31,154 bases of DNA from CAWIOX01 sp963837775 (GCA_963837775.1 CAWIOX010000020.1:1-31154), one strand, 5' to 3'. Counted from the stretch's first letter, positions 8,703-16,305 are shown. The notes: a model not told the origin generated them from the letters alone. Translations and numbers: made by a program.

Positions 8703-8731
8703 ATTTTAGCTGTCATACATATTGCTTTAAA
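8703..8731 (-). promoter_or_regulatory. Candidate sigma70-type promoter for the epimerase operon
   Basis: On the minus strand TTTAAA (8731-8726) is followed after 17 bases by TAAAAT (8708-8703), a fair -35/-10 pair in the only AT-rich part of the 215-bp gap between the epimerase and the divergent small gene. A transcript would begin near 8697, giving a leader of about 160 bases. Seen by eye only. Confidence 0.35.
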
Positions 8732-8752
8732 CACAACAGATAGGATATCAAA

Positions 8753-8917
8753 TTGGCTAAACCTAACTTTCAGTACGAAAAACGGCAGAAAGAACTAGCG
8801 AAGAAGAAAAAGAAGGAGGAAAAATTGCAGCGCAAGGCAGAAACCAAGGACCAGAATCTGCCGCCGGAAGAGGACCAAGCGGAGGAAGATGGCGCCACGC
8901 CTGATGCTCAGGAGTAG
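8753..8917 (+). CDS. Small Lys/Glu-rich conserved protein, TTG start
   Basis: An open frame of 54 residues with no ATG: it starts at TTG 8753, preceded by GATAGGA about 7 bases upstream, and ends at TAG 8917. The protein begins MAKPNFQYEKRQKELAKKKKKEE, then a mixed charged stretch and an acidic, Pro-containing tail (PPEEDQAEEDGATPDAQ). It should be highly soluble and probably largely helical or disordered. I recall short proteins with nearly the same MAKPN(F/Y)Q(F/Y)EKRQ(K/R)ELAKKKKKEEK start in betaproteobacteria, without a known function; that is memory, not a search. It stands alone, divergent from the hydroxyproline operon and 132 bp before the AI-2E-family gene. The basic/acidic layout could suit a nucleic-acid- or ribosome-associated role, but that is speculation. 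Confidence 0.75.
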   Translation: MAKPNFQYEKRQKELAKKKKKEEKLQRKAETKDQNLPPEEDQAEEDGATPDAQE

Positions 8918-8969
8918 CGTCTGCCCGGCCTGACCGGTGACGCCAGCGCACAGCCTGTTGCATTGATCA

Positions 8970-8992
8970 GGCCGCATTGAAACACTGCGGCC
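8970..8992. other. 7-bp inverted repeat between the small gene and the AI-2E gene
   Basis: GGCCGCA (8970-8976) is repeated inverted as TGCGGCC (8986-8992) with a 9-base loop, 53 bp after the stop of the small Lys-rich gene. It could act as a weak terminator or RNA 3' end, but there is no T-run. Confidence 0.25.
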
Positions 8993-9049
8993 GATGCACG
9001 TTGGCGCGCATCACTCCGCTCGCAATCATCCACCCGCCGAAAAATCATC

Positions 9050-10063
9050 ATGCCTGACCACAACAAGCTCGCATCGCCCGTCATCGCTTCCTACATCCTG
9101 TGCGCTGCGGCGCTGTATGCTGCCTTGCATTACGGTTTGCTGGCGGCATTATTTTCGGGCTTGCTGGTGTATTCGCTGGTCCATCTGCTGACCCCGTGCC
9201 TGGGCAATAAACTCAGCAGCGAGCGCGCCAGGATGATTGCGGTGGCACTGCTGGGCGTGCTGATCGTCGGCTTGCTGTCGGCGGCGATCTGGGGCGCGAT
9301 TTCATTTTTCAGGAGCGATGCCGGCAGCGTCCATGTGCTGCTGAAGAAGATGGCGGAAATCCTGGACGCGTCGCGCGACCAGATGCCGGTCTGGCTCAAG
9401 GGGCGCTTGCCGGAAGGCACGGATGCGCTGAGCGAAGTGATCAGCGTCTGGCTGCGCGAACACGCGATCGAAGCCAAAATCATCGGCCAGGAAGCCGGAC
9501 GCACCATCGCCCATGCGCTGATCGGCATGATCATCGGCGCGATGGCCGCGCTGTACGACACCACCAGCAAGCACAATTACCTGCCGCTGGCGGCCGCGCT
9601 GCATGCGCGCGTGCTGAACATGCAGGACGCATTCCAGCGCATCGTTTTTGCGCAAGTGCGCATCGCCGCGATCAATGCCGCGCTGACCGCCACCTATCTG
9701 CTGATCGTGCTGCCGCTGATGGGCATCCATCTGCCTTTGACCAAGAGCATGATCGCGGTCACGTTTTTTGCCGGCTTGCTGCCGGTGGTCGGCAATCTGA
9801 TTTCCAATTCCGTGCTGGTGATTGTCGCGCTGTCGCATTCGCTCAATACCGCGCTGGGCTCGCTGTTGTTCCTGATTACGATCCACAAGCTTGAATATTT
9901 CCTGAACGCCAAGATCATCGGCTCGCACATCAATGCCCGCACCTGGGAATTGCTGACCGCGATGCTGGTGATGGAATCGATTTTCGGCCTGCCCGGCGTG
10001 GTCGCGGCGCCCGTCATGTATGCGTATCTGAAGAAGGAATTGACCGAGCGGGCACTGGTATAG
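9050..10063 (+). CDS. AI-2E family transporter (PerM/YdiK-like inner-membrane protein)
   Basis: Integral membrane protein of 337 residues in the AI-2E transporter family (PF01594). Two hydrophobic hairpins occupy residues about 8-45 and 60-85. A soluble, partly amphipathic section follows (about 90-150, IGQEAGRTIAHALIG), then further membrane segments from about 200 to the end, including LIVLPLMGIHLPLTKSMIAV, FFAGLLPVVGNLISNSVLVIVAL and the family-typical C-terminal GLPGVVAAPVMYAYLKKEL. Length and layout match the family. Members have been linked to quorum-signal export, Na+/H+ exchange or unknown roles, so the substrate is open. ATG 9050 lacks a clear Shine-Dalgarno. It appears monocistronic. 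Confidence 0.9.
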   Translation: MPDHNKLASPVIASYILCAAALYAALHYGLLAALFSGLLVYSLVHLLTPCLGNKLSSERARMIAVALLGVLIVGLLSAAIWGAISFFRSDAGSVHVLLKKMAEILDASRDQMPVWLKGRLPEGTDALSEVISVWLREHAIEAKIIGQEAGRTIAHALIGMIIGAMAALYDTTSKHNYLPLAAALHARVLNMQDAFQRIVFAQVRIAAINAALTATYLLIVLPLMGIHLPLTKSMIAVTFFAGLLPVVGNLISNSVLVIVALSHSLNTALGSLLFLITIHKLEYFLNAKIIGSHINARTWELLTAMLVMESIFGLPGVVAAPVMYAYLKKELTERALV

Positions 10064-10547
10064 CGGGACGGGCCGTCACTTATTACTTGCATGCAACAGC
10101 AATGGCAATAAAATGTTTTCATGAGGCTGGTTTTAGCCGTATCGTGCAAGCCTGTGAGGATCTGCGGCCGGATAATATACTGTACCGTGTATTTTTATTT
10201 ACCCAATGAATATATGCGGCAGACCATGATTTATTGCTGATACTCCCCTATTTTTTTGTTTGAAATGGGCAAACAACGGCGCCGCTGCCGAGTTCGGATG
10301 CCGTCCCAATGATGTTTTTAATTGATGGTTCCAAATAGGTACAGCGGTGCTGAACTGCATCGGCGCCACAAAAAATAGGCAGATGATTAAAATACAGTGA
10401 TCGTCATACTGATGTGCAGGCTCCGGGCCAGTGTTTTTGTCTGCATATAGTCGTGGCGAAGGTGCGGTGCAGCCGTTTTCCGTGAATGCCTGATCCGCCG
10501 TGATGTCATGGCAGGCTTGCATGCATACAGAGCCCAGTGGGAGAGTG
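10064..10547. other. 484-bp intergenic region before the triple-PAS kinase
   Basis: No convincing gene. The region is clearly more AT-rich than its neighbours (especially 10170-10260 and 10320-10420) and holds copy A of the three-copy element (separate entry). The minus-strand frames here lack homology-like features and a ribosome site. The kinase promoter should lie in this stretch; I could not choose a -10/-35 pair with confidence. Confidence 0.6.
10175..10257 (+). repeat. Copy A of a three-copy intergenic element
   Basis: Shares blocks with copies B (13129-13198, minus strand) and C (17259-17338, plus strand). The order is G(T/G)GTAT, 11 bases, CAAT, 6 bases, ATGCGG, 20 bases, ATAC(T/C)CCC, then a T-rich end. 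The spacing is identical in all three. Copies A and C also share ATATACTG and CCGTGTAT further upstream. In this copy GTGTAT starts at 10187, ATGCGG is 10214-10219, ATACTCCC is 10240-10247 and a T7 run ends at 10257. It lies 112 bp after the AI-2E gene and 290 bp before the kinase. Confidence 0.75.
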
Positions 10548-12449
10548 ATGATTCAGCAGCAACCCGACGTGCCGGTGCAATCCATGACCAGCGATCAAGC
10601 CAGCGCCAAGCGCAATGAGCTGGAAACACTGACGGCAGCCTTGCAGGAAATGGAAGATCTGTACCAGAACGCGCCTTGCGGCTTCCATTCGGTGGACCGC
10701 AATCGGCTGATAGTCAAAATCAACGACACGGAATTGAAGTGGCTCGGTTATCAGCGCGCGGAAGTGGTCGGCAAACTATCGATCGGCGATCTGGTCGCGC
10801 CCGAAAGCCATGCTGCGTTGGCGCAGGACTTTGCCGGTCTGTTGGCCGGCAAAGCGATTCACGACCAGAAATTTGTCATGCGCCGCAAGAACGGCGAGAC
10901 GTTCAGCGTGATAGCCAGCGTCAGCCCATTGCAGGACGCCAGCGGCAGCCTGCTCATGACCTGCGCCACCCTGATAGACATCAGCGAGCGAGAACGGATG
11001 CAAGAGGAGCTGCGCGCCAGCGAAGAACGCTTTCGCGGTGCATTCGAGAATGCACCGATCGGCATGGCGCTGATCGCACCGGACGGATGCTGGCTCAAGG
11101 TCAATGATGCCTTGTGCCGGATGCTGGGTTATGCCAGCCAGGACTTGCTGCCTCAGAATTACCAGTCGCTGACCTATCCGGAGGATCGCGAGTCGGAACA
11201 CAGGGCCAAGCAACAGCTGCTGTCGGGAGAGATCGGCTTCTGCCATGTCAATAAGCGCTGCATCCACAAGGACGGCCATACCGTGTGGGGGCGGCTGAGC
11301 CTCACCCTGGTCAGGAATGCGCAAGGACTGCCGCTGCATTTTGTGGCCCTGATCGAGGACATTACCGAAAGTGAAAAGACGCAGATGGCGCTGCGCATGA
11401 GCGAAGAACGTTTCCGCAGCACGTTTCAGAACGCCTCGATCGGGATGGACCTGGTCGATCTGGAAGGCCGCTGGACCAAGGTCAATCACTCGCTGTGCAA
11501 GATGCTGGGGTATACCGAGCAGCAGCTGTTGTCGAAAGGATTTCTGGATATCACCCATCCGGATGACGTCCAGGACAGCAAGGCCCAATTGCGGCGGCTG
11601 CTCAGCGGCGAACTGAGTTATTACCATCTGAAGAAACGGTATATCCACAGCGATGGCCATTGCGTCTGGGCATTCGTGAGCGTCACCCTGGTGCGCGATG
11701 CGCAGGGCCGGCCGCTGCACTGCGTCGGCATGGTCGAGGATATCACCGAGCGCAAGCAGGCCGAAACCGCATTGCAGCTGGCGCAGGAGAAATTGCGCGA
11801 ACTGATCGCGCATCAGGAACGCATCAAGGAAAACGAGCGCATCCGCATCGCGCGCGAGATCCATGACGAACTGGGCAGCGTTCTGACCGGCATCCGGGCC
11901 AATCTGTCGGTCGCGATGAATCAGGATGAACGCGCCGGCAGCATTCCCAATCAGCATCTGCTGGATGCCTGTGCGCTGCTGGATGCGGCGGTAGATACGG
12001 TGCGCAGGGTGATCACCGATCTGCGCCCCAGCGTGCTGGATCAACTCGGCGTCTGGACCGCGCTCGAATGGTATGCCGAACAGACCGAAGCCCGCAGCGG
12101 CTTCAGTTGCCGCGTCAGCATCGACGCATCTGCGGCCGAGTCGGTGCTCGAGCCCGAACGCAGCACCGCACTGTTTCGCATCTTGCAGGAAACGCTCAAC
12201 AACGTGACGCGCCATGCCGATGCATCGGAGGTCGAGATTCGGGTGTCGCATGACGCGGGGTCGATCCGGATGGAAATCGAAGATAACGGCAAGGGCATCG
12301 ATGCCGGCCAGATGCCCAACCGCAAGTCCTGGGGTATCGCCGGCATGGTCGAACGCGCCCGCTATTTCGGCGGCGATATCAGGATAGCCGATACCTCGCA
12401 CGGCACGCTGGTGGTGTTGCGCCTGCCGCTGGAGAACCGGAATGACTGA
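10548..12449 (+). CDS. Triple-PAS sensor histidine kinase (NarX/DegS-type, HisKA_3)
   Basis: Cytosolic sensor kinase, 633 residues from the chosen start. Three PAS domains lie at about 30-150, 155-275 and 285-405. The second and third are internal duplicates (SEERFRGAFENAPIGM versus SEERFRSTFQNASIGM; both continue with MLGY). A HisKA_3 dimerisation domain follows, with phospho-acceptor His439 in AREIHDELGS, then an ATPase domain with the N-box QETLNNVTRHA (about 548-558) and G-box DNGKGI (579). No membrane segment is seen, so the signal is internal, perhaps redox or a gas if a PAS domain binds a cofactor. The frame is open from 10500, but the ATG at 10548 carries GGGAGAG directly upstream and is preferred. 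It overlaps the response-regulator gene by 8 bases, so the two form one two-component pair. Confidence 0.93.
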   Translation: MIQQQPDVPVQSMTSDQASAKRNELETLTAALQEMEDLYQNAPCGFHSVDRNRLIVKINDTELKWLGYQRAEVVGKLSIGDLVAPESHAALAQDFAGLLAGKAIHDQKFVMRRKNGETFSVIASVSPLQDASGSLLMTCATLIDISERERMQEELRASEERFRGAFENAPIGMALIAPDGCWLKVNDALCRMLGYASQDLLPQNYQSLTYPEDRESEHRAKQQLLSGEIGFCHVNKRCIHKDGHTVWGRLSLTLVRNAQGLPLHFVALIEDITESEKTQMALRMSEERFRSTFQNASIGMDLVDLEGRWTKVNHSLCKMLGYTEQQLLSKGFLDITHPDDVQDSKAQLRRLLSGELSYYHLKKRYIHSDGHCVWAFVSVTLVRDAQGRPLHCVGMVEDITERKQAETALQLAQEKLRELIAHQERIKENERIRIAREIHDELGSVLTGIRANLSVAMNQDERAGSIPNQHLLDACALLDAAVDTVRRVITDLRPSVLDQLGVWTALEWYAEQTEARSGFSCRVSIDASAAESVLEPERSTALFRILQETLNNVTRHADASEVEIRVSHDAGSIRMEIEDNGKGIDAGQMPNRKSWGIAGMVERARYFGGDIRIADTSHGTLVVLRLPLENRND

Positions 12450-13083
12450 CAAGAAAATCAGGGTGCTGCTGGTGGATGACCATGCGGTCGTGCGCAACGG
12501 CATCCGGCTGATGCTGGGCACGGTGGACGATATCGAGGTGACGGGCGAGGCGGAGAACGCGCAGGATGCCTTGCATCTGGTGCGGGAACAGGATTTTGAT
12601 GTAGCGCTGGTCGATATCGCCTTGCCCGGCAAAAACGGCCTGGAACTGCTCAAGCTGCTGCATAACGACAAGCCGAAACTGGCGGTGCTGATCCTGAGCA
12701 TGTATGCAGAAGACATCTACGCGGTGCGGGCGCTGAAACACGGCGCCGCCGGGTATCTGACCAAGAACAGCCAGGTCGCCACCATGGTGGCGGCGGTGCG
12801 CAAGGTGGCGGCGGGCGGCAAGCATCTCAGCCCGGCGCTGCTGGAAAAACTGGCCGGCATGCTCAGCGGCGGCAATATGGTGCCGCATGAGGCGCTGTCG
12901 GACCGTGAACTGGAGGTATTGCGCCTGCTGGCCGTCGGCGAGAGCCTGGTCCACATCGCCGAAACCCTGCATTTAAGCCCGAGCACGGTGACCACTTACC
13001 GCGCCCGCATCCTGGAAAAGACTGGGATGAAGAGCAATGCGCAACTGACCCGCTACGCGATGGAAAACGGGCTGCTGATGTAG
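12442..13083 (+). CDS. NarL/LuxR-family response regulator
   Basis: Transcription factor of 213 residues. The receiver domain (about 5-120) has the acidic pair Asp12-Asp13 (VDDH), phospho-acceptor Asp58 (ALVDIALPG), and the conserved Lys in GYLTKNS. The LuxR-type helix-turn-helix is at about 148-205 (LSDRELEVLRLLAVGESLVHIAETLHLS, then STVTTYRARILEKTG). The start at 12442 lies inside the end of the kinase gene, which indicates coupled translation and makes that kinase its partner. The likely targets are promoters in this island: the intergenic element copies and a dyad upstream of the diguanylate cyclase are candidates, by inference only. Confidence 0.94.
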   Translation: MTDKKIRVLLVDDHAVVRNGIRLMLGTVDDIEVTGEAENAQDALHLVREQDFDVALVDIALPGKNGLELLKLLHNDKPKLAVLILSMYAEDIYAVRALKHGAAGYLTKNSQVATMVAAVRKVAAGGKHLSPALLEKLAGMLSGGNMVPHEALSDRELEVLRLLAVGESLVHIAETLHLSPSTVTTYRARILEKTGMKSNAQLTRYAMENGLLM

Positions 13084-13128
13084 CCGCCGTTTTCAGCCAG
13101 CCCCTGCCGAGCTTCCCGTCGGCTTCGT

Positions 13129-13198
13129 AAAAACGGGGAGTATCACCATTTTCATGCTGTTTCCCGCATATTTTTATTGCCCGCCAAAATATACCCCC
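13129..13198 (-). repeat. Copy B of the three-copy intergenic element
   Basis: Minus-strand copy with the same block order and spacing as copies A and C: GGGTAT, 11 bases, CAAT, 6 bases, ATGCGG, 20 bases, ATACTCCCC, then G and a T5 run. In this copy the outer blocks form a good inverted pair: GGGGGTAT on the left against ATACTCCCC on the right. It starts 46 bp after the response-regulator stop and points toward that gene; read the other way it faces the diguanylate cyclase. Confidence 0.75.
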
Positions 13199-13351
13199 GC
13201 CTCTATGTGAAATGCTTGGGGCCCTCATTGGCGCCGGCACAGCGCATTGCCTGGCTAGCTGGTGGTCCGCAGCACAGGCCCATCCGGTGCTGCTTCTCTC
13301 CCCCCGGCACTCAAGCCCACGGGCCGTTTGGCACAGCGCCTGACGGGCCGG

Positions 13352-13404
13352 GCTGCTGTAGGGAATCCCCTACATATGCGTATCAAGGGTTCCACTACAG
13401 CAGC
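13352..13404 (+). promoter_or_regulatory. Long stem-loop upstream of the diguanylate cyclase
   Basis: GCTGCTGTAG (13352-13361) pairs perfectly with CTACAGCAGC (13395-13404), and GGAA (13362-13365) continues the stem with TTCC (13390-13393) past one bulged A. The loop of 24 bases contains CCCC and GGG runs that could pair further. It lies about 150 bases before the cyclase start, so it would be part of an mRNA leader if transcription begins upstream. As DNA, 13357-13374 is itself a dyad (separate entry), so RNA and protein-binding roles overlap. Confidence 0.5.
13357..13374. promoter_or_regulatory. TGTAGGG-N4-CCCTACA dyad, candidate response-regulator operator
   Basis: TGTAGGGAATCCCCTACA is a perfect 7-bp inverted repeat around a 4-base centre. 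Dyads of this size, with half-sites about one helical turn apart, are typical of NarL/RcsB/LuxR-type regulators. One such regulator is encoded 270 bp upstream, and the diguanylate cyclase gene begins 182 bp downstream. The pairing of the two is inference. Confidence 0.4.
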
Positions 13405-13406
13405 AT

Positions 13407-13427
13407 GCCGCTATCACCGATAGCGGC
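13407..13427. other. Perfect 9-bp hairpin upstream of the diguanylate cyclase
   Basis: GCCGCTATC (13407-13415), loop ACC, GATAGCGGC (13419-13427). It follows the larger stem-loop after two bases. There is no T-run on either strand, so it looks like leader structure rather than a terminator. Confidence 0.45.
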
Positions 13428-13556
13428 CTCCATTACATCGATGGATACTGACAGTCAATGTTGAATATGAGTAAAAAGACATCTTTTTTCAGGTGGCCGC
13501 AATGCGGCCGTTGATGAAAATCTGGTAGCTAAGTTCATGCAACGATAGGCCCGACC

Positions 13557-15014
13557 ATGCCAGCGCACGTTATCGACAGCCTGACTGAAGATCCGCCGGA
13601 ACCGGCGCCGCGACAGGCGTTTCCGTTTGCCTCGCATCACGATATGGCGGCGACGGCAACTGATGCGATGGCAGCGGTAGGCGCTCTGGTTCTGGATAAA
13701 AACGGCGCCATCCGTTTTTGCAGCACGGCGGTGGCACGGCTCGCCGGCACCACCGCTGCCGGCCTGCTCGGGCGCCCGGTCAGGCAATTGCTGCCGCAAC
13801 TGCCGTTCAATCATGGCACGCCTGGCTACAACGTCGCATTTGCGATGTTTTCAGCGACTGCCGATGTTGCGCATTCCTTGCTGCTATCCAGAGCGGATGG
13901 CAGCCAGATGACGGTCGATGCCGCGCTCAGTTCGTTCAGGGTCAATGAAGAACACCTGTTCTGCGTCGAATTGCGTCATCACCTGCAGTCCACCATTCTG
14001 TTCAATGAGTTGCATGCGTTCGAGCGCAAAGCCGCTTTGAGCACCGAAACCGTGCTCATTACCGACATCGATGGCGTGATCATTTATGTCAACCCGGCAT
14101 TTGAAGCATTGACCGGTTTTTGCAGCGACGAGGTGTGCGGTTGCACGCCGGCCATCCTGAAGCCGGAAATGCGCGACGACGATGTCTATCATGGGCTGCT
14201 GGAGATGATCCGTTGCGGTGGAACATGCAGCGGCATTTTTGCCAACAGCAAGAAAAATGGTGAAGTCATTTATCAGGACACCGTGATCCGGCCCTTTGTG
14301 GATGCCGGCGGCCGCATTACGCATCTGGTTTCGATCGGACGCGATGTCAGTGAGCGCATGCAGGAGATTGCACGCCTCAAGCATCTGGCCAACCACGACA
14401 GCCTGACCTGCCTGCCTAACCGCAGCCTGCTGCTGGACCGCCTGCATCAGGTGCAGGCCTATGCGGCCCGGCGCGAGCAGCAGTTCGCGGTCGTCATCAT
14501 CGATGTCGATCACTTCAAACCGATTAACGACACCCTGGGCCATGCCGCCGGGGATGCCGTGTTGCAAACGGTCGCTGCGCGCCTGACCAGTTGCGTACGG
14601 GCCGAAGATACCGTTGCGCGCTGGGGCGGCGATGAGTTTGTGCTGCTTCTGGTGGACATCGACAGCGATGTCGCCGTGGCCCGGGTGCTCGACAAGGTGC
14701 TCGCCGTATTCGAGCATCCGCTGCCGATTGAAGAATACAAGCTGCAAATTTCAGTCAGCATCGGTGTCTGCCTGTATTCCGAGGCCGGCGAAGATGTCCA
14801 TGCGCTGCTCAAGCATGCCGATATGGCGATGTATCAAGCCAAGCATGATGGCGGCAATGGCTATTATTTCTGGAACAGCCACGAAGCACCGCAGGTGTCT
14901 GCCATCGCAGGCGAGACCGATGCAAGCCGCGCCATCACCGACAGCGCGGACCGGCAATCAGATCCTGCGAGCGGCAGCGAGTCCGGTCCGAACCAGCAAG
15001 CATGCACAGGATGA
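13557..15014 (+). CDS. PAS-PAS-GGDEF diguanylate cyclase
   Basis: Cytosolic c-di-GMP synthase of 485 residues. A first PAS-like domain lies at about 35-150 (VGALVLDKNGAIRFCSTAV). A better-conserved PAS/PAC follows at about 155-270 (TETVLITDIDGVIIYVNPAFE ... LVSIGRDVSERMQE). The GGDEF domain spans about 275-440 with an intact signature GGDEF at 357-361. The inhibitory I-site RAED lies five residues before it, so activity and product feedback are both expected. A short, low-complexity Ser/Asp-rich tail ends the protein. There is no EAL domain. The ATG at 13557 begins MPAHVIDSLTEDPP. The stop is 7 bases before the stand-alone receiver gene, so the two are likely co-transcribed. Confidence 0.93.
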   Translation: MPAHVIDSLTEDPPEPAPRQAFPFASHHDMAATATDAMAAVGALVLDKNGAIRFCSTAVARLAGTTAAGLLGRPVRQLLPQLPFNHGTPGYNVAFAMFSATADVAHSLLLSRADGSQMTVDAALSSFRVNEEHLFCVELRHHLQSTILFNELHAFERKAALSTETVLITDIDGVIIYVNPAFEALTGFCSDEVCGCTPAILKPEMRDDDVYHGLLEMIRCGGTCSGIFANSKKNGEVIYQDTVIRPFVDAGGRITHLVSIGRDVSERMQEIARLKHLANHDSLTCLPNRSLLLDRLHQVQAYAARREQQFAVVIIDVDHFKPINDTLGHAAGDAVLQTVAARLTSCVRAEDTVARWGGDEFVLLLVDIDSDVAVARVLDKVLAVFEHPLPIEEYKLQISVSIGVCLYSEAGEDVHALLKHADMAMYQAKHDGGNGYYFWNSHEAPQVSAIAGETDASRAITDSADRQSDPASGSESGPNQQACTG

Positions 15015-15021
15015 GAACGCG

Positions 15022-15426
15022 ATGACAGTCATGATGGTAGAAAATTCCCGCGTGATGCAGCAGGTATGGCGCGACATGATCGACCGCATCGCTGCTCTGA
15101 CGCTGACCGGCATCTACAGCGGTGCGACGGCGGCGATTGCCGCAGTGCGCAGCATGCCGCCAGATATTGTCTTGCTGGATATACAGCTCGATGAAGGCAG
15201 CGGGATCGATGTATTGCGCGTGCTGGCAGCGGAGCAACCTGATGCCAGAGTCGTCGTGGTAAGCAGTGAGCAAGATGACGTCTACCGCAGGTTTTGCGCC
15301 AATGCAGGCGCCTATGCCTTTCACGATAAAAATGAGTTAGATGCAATACACCACACCCTGGCCACCCTGGCCAAGCTGAAGTCATCCGATGCCGTGGTCA
15401 GCGGATCCGTGCTTGAGAATTTCTAA
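15022..15426 (+). CDS. Stand-alone receiver (REC) protein
   Basis: Single-domain response regulator of 134 residues without an output domain. Phospho-acceptor Asp53 lies in IVLLDIQLDEGSG, the switch Ser81 in VVVVSSEQ and the conserved Lys103 in AFHDKNEL. The usual Asp-Asp pair near the N-terminus is replaced by Glu7-Asn8 (MVENSRV), so Mg2+ binding and phosphorylation kinetics may differ from a CheY-like protein. ATG 15022 has AGGATGAGA upstream, overlapping the end of the cyclase gene. The FNR-like gene follows 16 bases later. It could accept phosphate from the island's kinase or from the hybrid sensor at 17-22 kb; nothing in the sequence decides which. Confidence 0.88.
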   Translation: MTVMMVENSRVMQQVWRDMIDRIAALTLTGIYSGATAAIAAVRSMPPDIVLLDIQLDEGSGIDVLRVLAAEQPDARVVVVSSEQDDVYRRFCANAGAYAFHDKNELDAIHHTLATLAKLKSSDAVVSGSVLENF

Positions 15427-15442
15427 CAATTGGGAGCCCCAC

Positions 15443-16267
15443 ATGTTTACGACACATACGCATGACAATCTGCCTGACTCAGCTGCGCTCTGTGCGCCAT
15501 GGCAGAACGATCCTGTCGAAGCAGGCCGGCAATGCCACGGCCGCTTGTGGTCAAGCCTGAAGGAGATATGCGATTTGCTGCATGTGCCGTCTGCGCATTT
15601 GTGCGGGGATGAAGAACTGCTGTTCCAGCATGTGCAATTCAAGACCGGACAGCGCATCCATACCATAGGGCAGGCTTTCGAGGTGCTGTATCTGGTCCAT
15701 TCCGGCTTCCTCAAGACGGTCCTGATCGATGAGTCCGGTGGCGAGCAAGTGCTGCATTTCCCGATGAAGGGCGACTTGCTGGGCGTCGACGGCATCCATG
15801 CGCGGCATTATGCATCGGAGGTAGTGGCCTTATCCGAATGCAATCTGATCTTGCTTCCCTTCAAGAAATTGATGGCACTCGGGAAAACCCATCCTGAGCT
15901 GGAAAACACCATCTATGATGTGCTGAGCCAGGAACTGGTACGGGAGCAGGGGATGGCCGGCATGCTCAGCGCGATGGGCGCCGAGGCACGGGTTGCCCGT
16001 TTCCTGCTGACGATGGCAGGCCGGTTCGAATGCATGGGTTATTCAGGCAAGCTGTTCAACTTGCGGATGACCCGTCACGAGATCGGCAGCTATCTCGGAC
16101 TGACGCTGGAAACCGTCAGCCGCACCTTGTCCGTCTTCAATGAACTCGGCTGGATCAGCGTGCATCAGCGCAGCATCGAAATCAAGGATCAGGCAGCGCT
16201 GGAGAACTTGCGCAAAGTGCCATCGTCCCGTGCGCGCCCCAGAAAGGTGATCCAGGTCAATCTGTAG
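15443..16267 (+). CDS. Crp/Fnr-family transcriptional regulator (FNR-type DNA-binding domain)
   Basis: Regulator of 274 residues from ATG 15443 (GGGAG about 8 bases upstream; the frame is open from 15389). A cyclic-nucleotide-type beta barrel covers about 60-165 (LYLVHSGFLKTVLIDESGGEQVLHF, then KGDLLGVDGI). A long dimerisation helix follows, then a winged helix at about 195-245 with recognition helix ETVSRT, which has the Glu-x-x-Ser-Arg pattern for TTGAT half-sites. Cysteines are present at 17, 31, 43 and 54 and in SECNLILLPF, but not in the C-x2-C-x5-C order of E. coli FNR. If Cys43 is aligned with Cys29 of FNR, the other two N-terminal ligands are absent. A 4Fe-4S oxygen sensor is therefore doubtful. 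It ends the plus-strand signalling island. Confidence 0.9.
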   Translation: MFTTHTHDNLPDSAALCAPWQNDPVEAGRQCHGRLWSSLKEICDLLHVPSAHLCGDEELLFQHVQFKTGQRIHTIGQAFEVLYLVHSGFLKTVLIDESGGEQVLHFPMKGDLLGVDGIHARHYASEVVALSECNLILLPFKKLMALGKTHPELENTIYDVLSQELVREQGMAGMLSAMGAEARVARFLLTMAGRFECMGYSGKLFNLRMTRHEIGSYLGLTLETVSRTLSVFNELGWISVHQRSIEIKDQAALENLRKVPSSRARPRKVIQVNL

Positions 16268-16305
16268 GCCGCCGGCCTGACGCTGAACGGCAAAGCCAGC
16301 CTGCA

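Larger units (their letters stand above)
13084..13556. other. 473-bp leader/intergenic region before the diguanylate cyclase
   Basis: No gene is supported. From left to right it contains copy B of the intergenic element on the minus strand (13129-13198), an unremarkable stretch to 13350, a long stem-loop (13352-13404) with a regulator-type dyad in its left arm and loop, a second perfect hairpin (13407-13427), and about 130 bases of unstructured sequence before the cyclase ATG at 13557. No T-run follows either hairpin on the plus strand. Confidence 0.65.

Noticed and set aside
10199..10522. 107-codon minus-strand frame in the gap before the kinase
   Set aside because: Crosses copy A of the element and an AT-rich region, has no ribosome site and no protein-like pattern.
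10500..10547. Upstream GTG 10500/ATG 10503 as the kinase start
   Set aside because: The extra 16 residues are not typical, and the ATG at 10548 has a much better ribosome site; the upstream starts cannot be excluded.
10776..12716. 646-codon minus-strand frame over the kinase and regulator
   Set aside because: Shadow of two genes with clear catalytic motifs; no ribosome site or recognisable domain.
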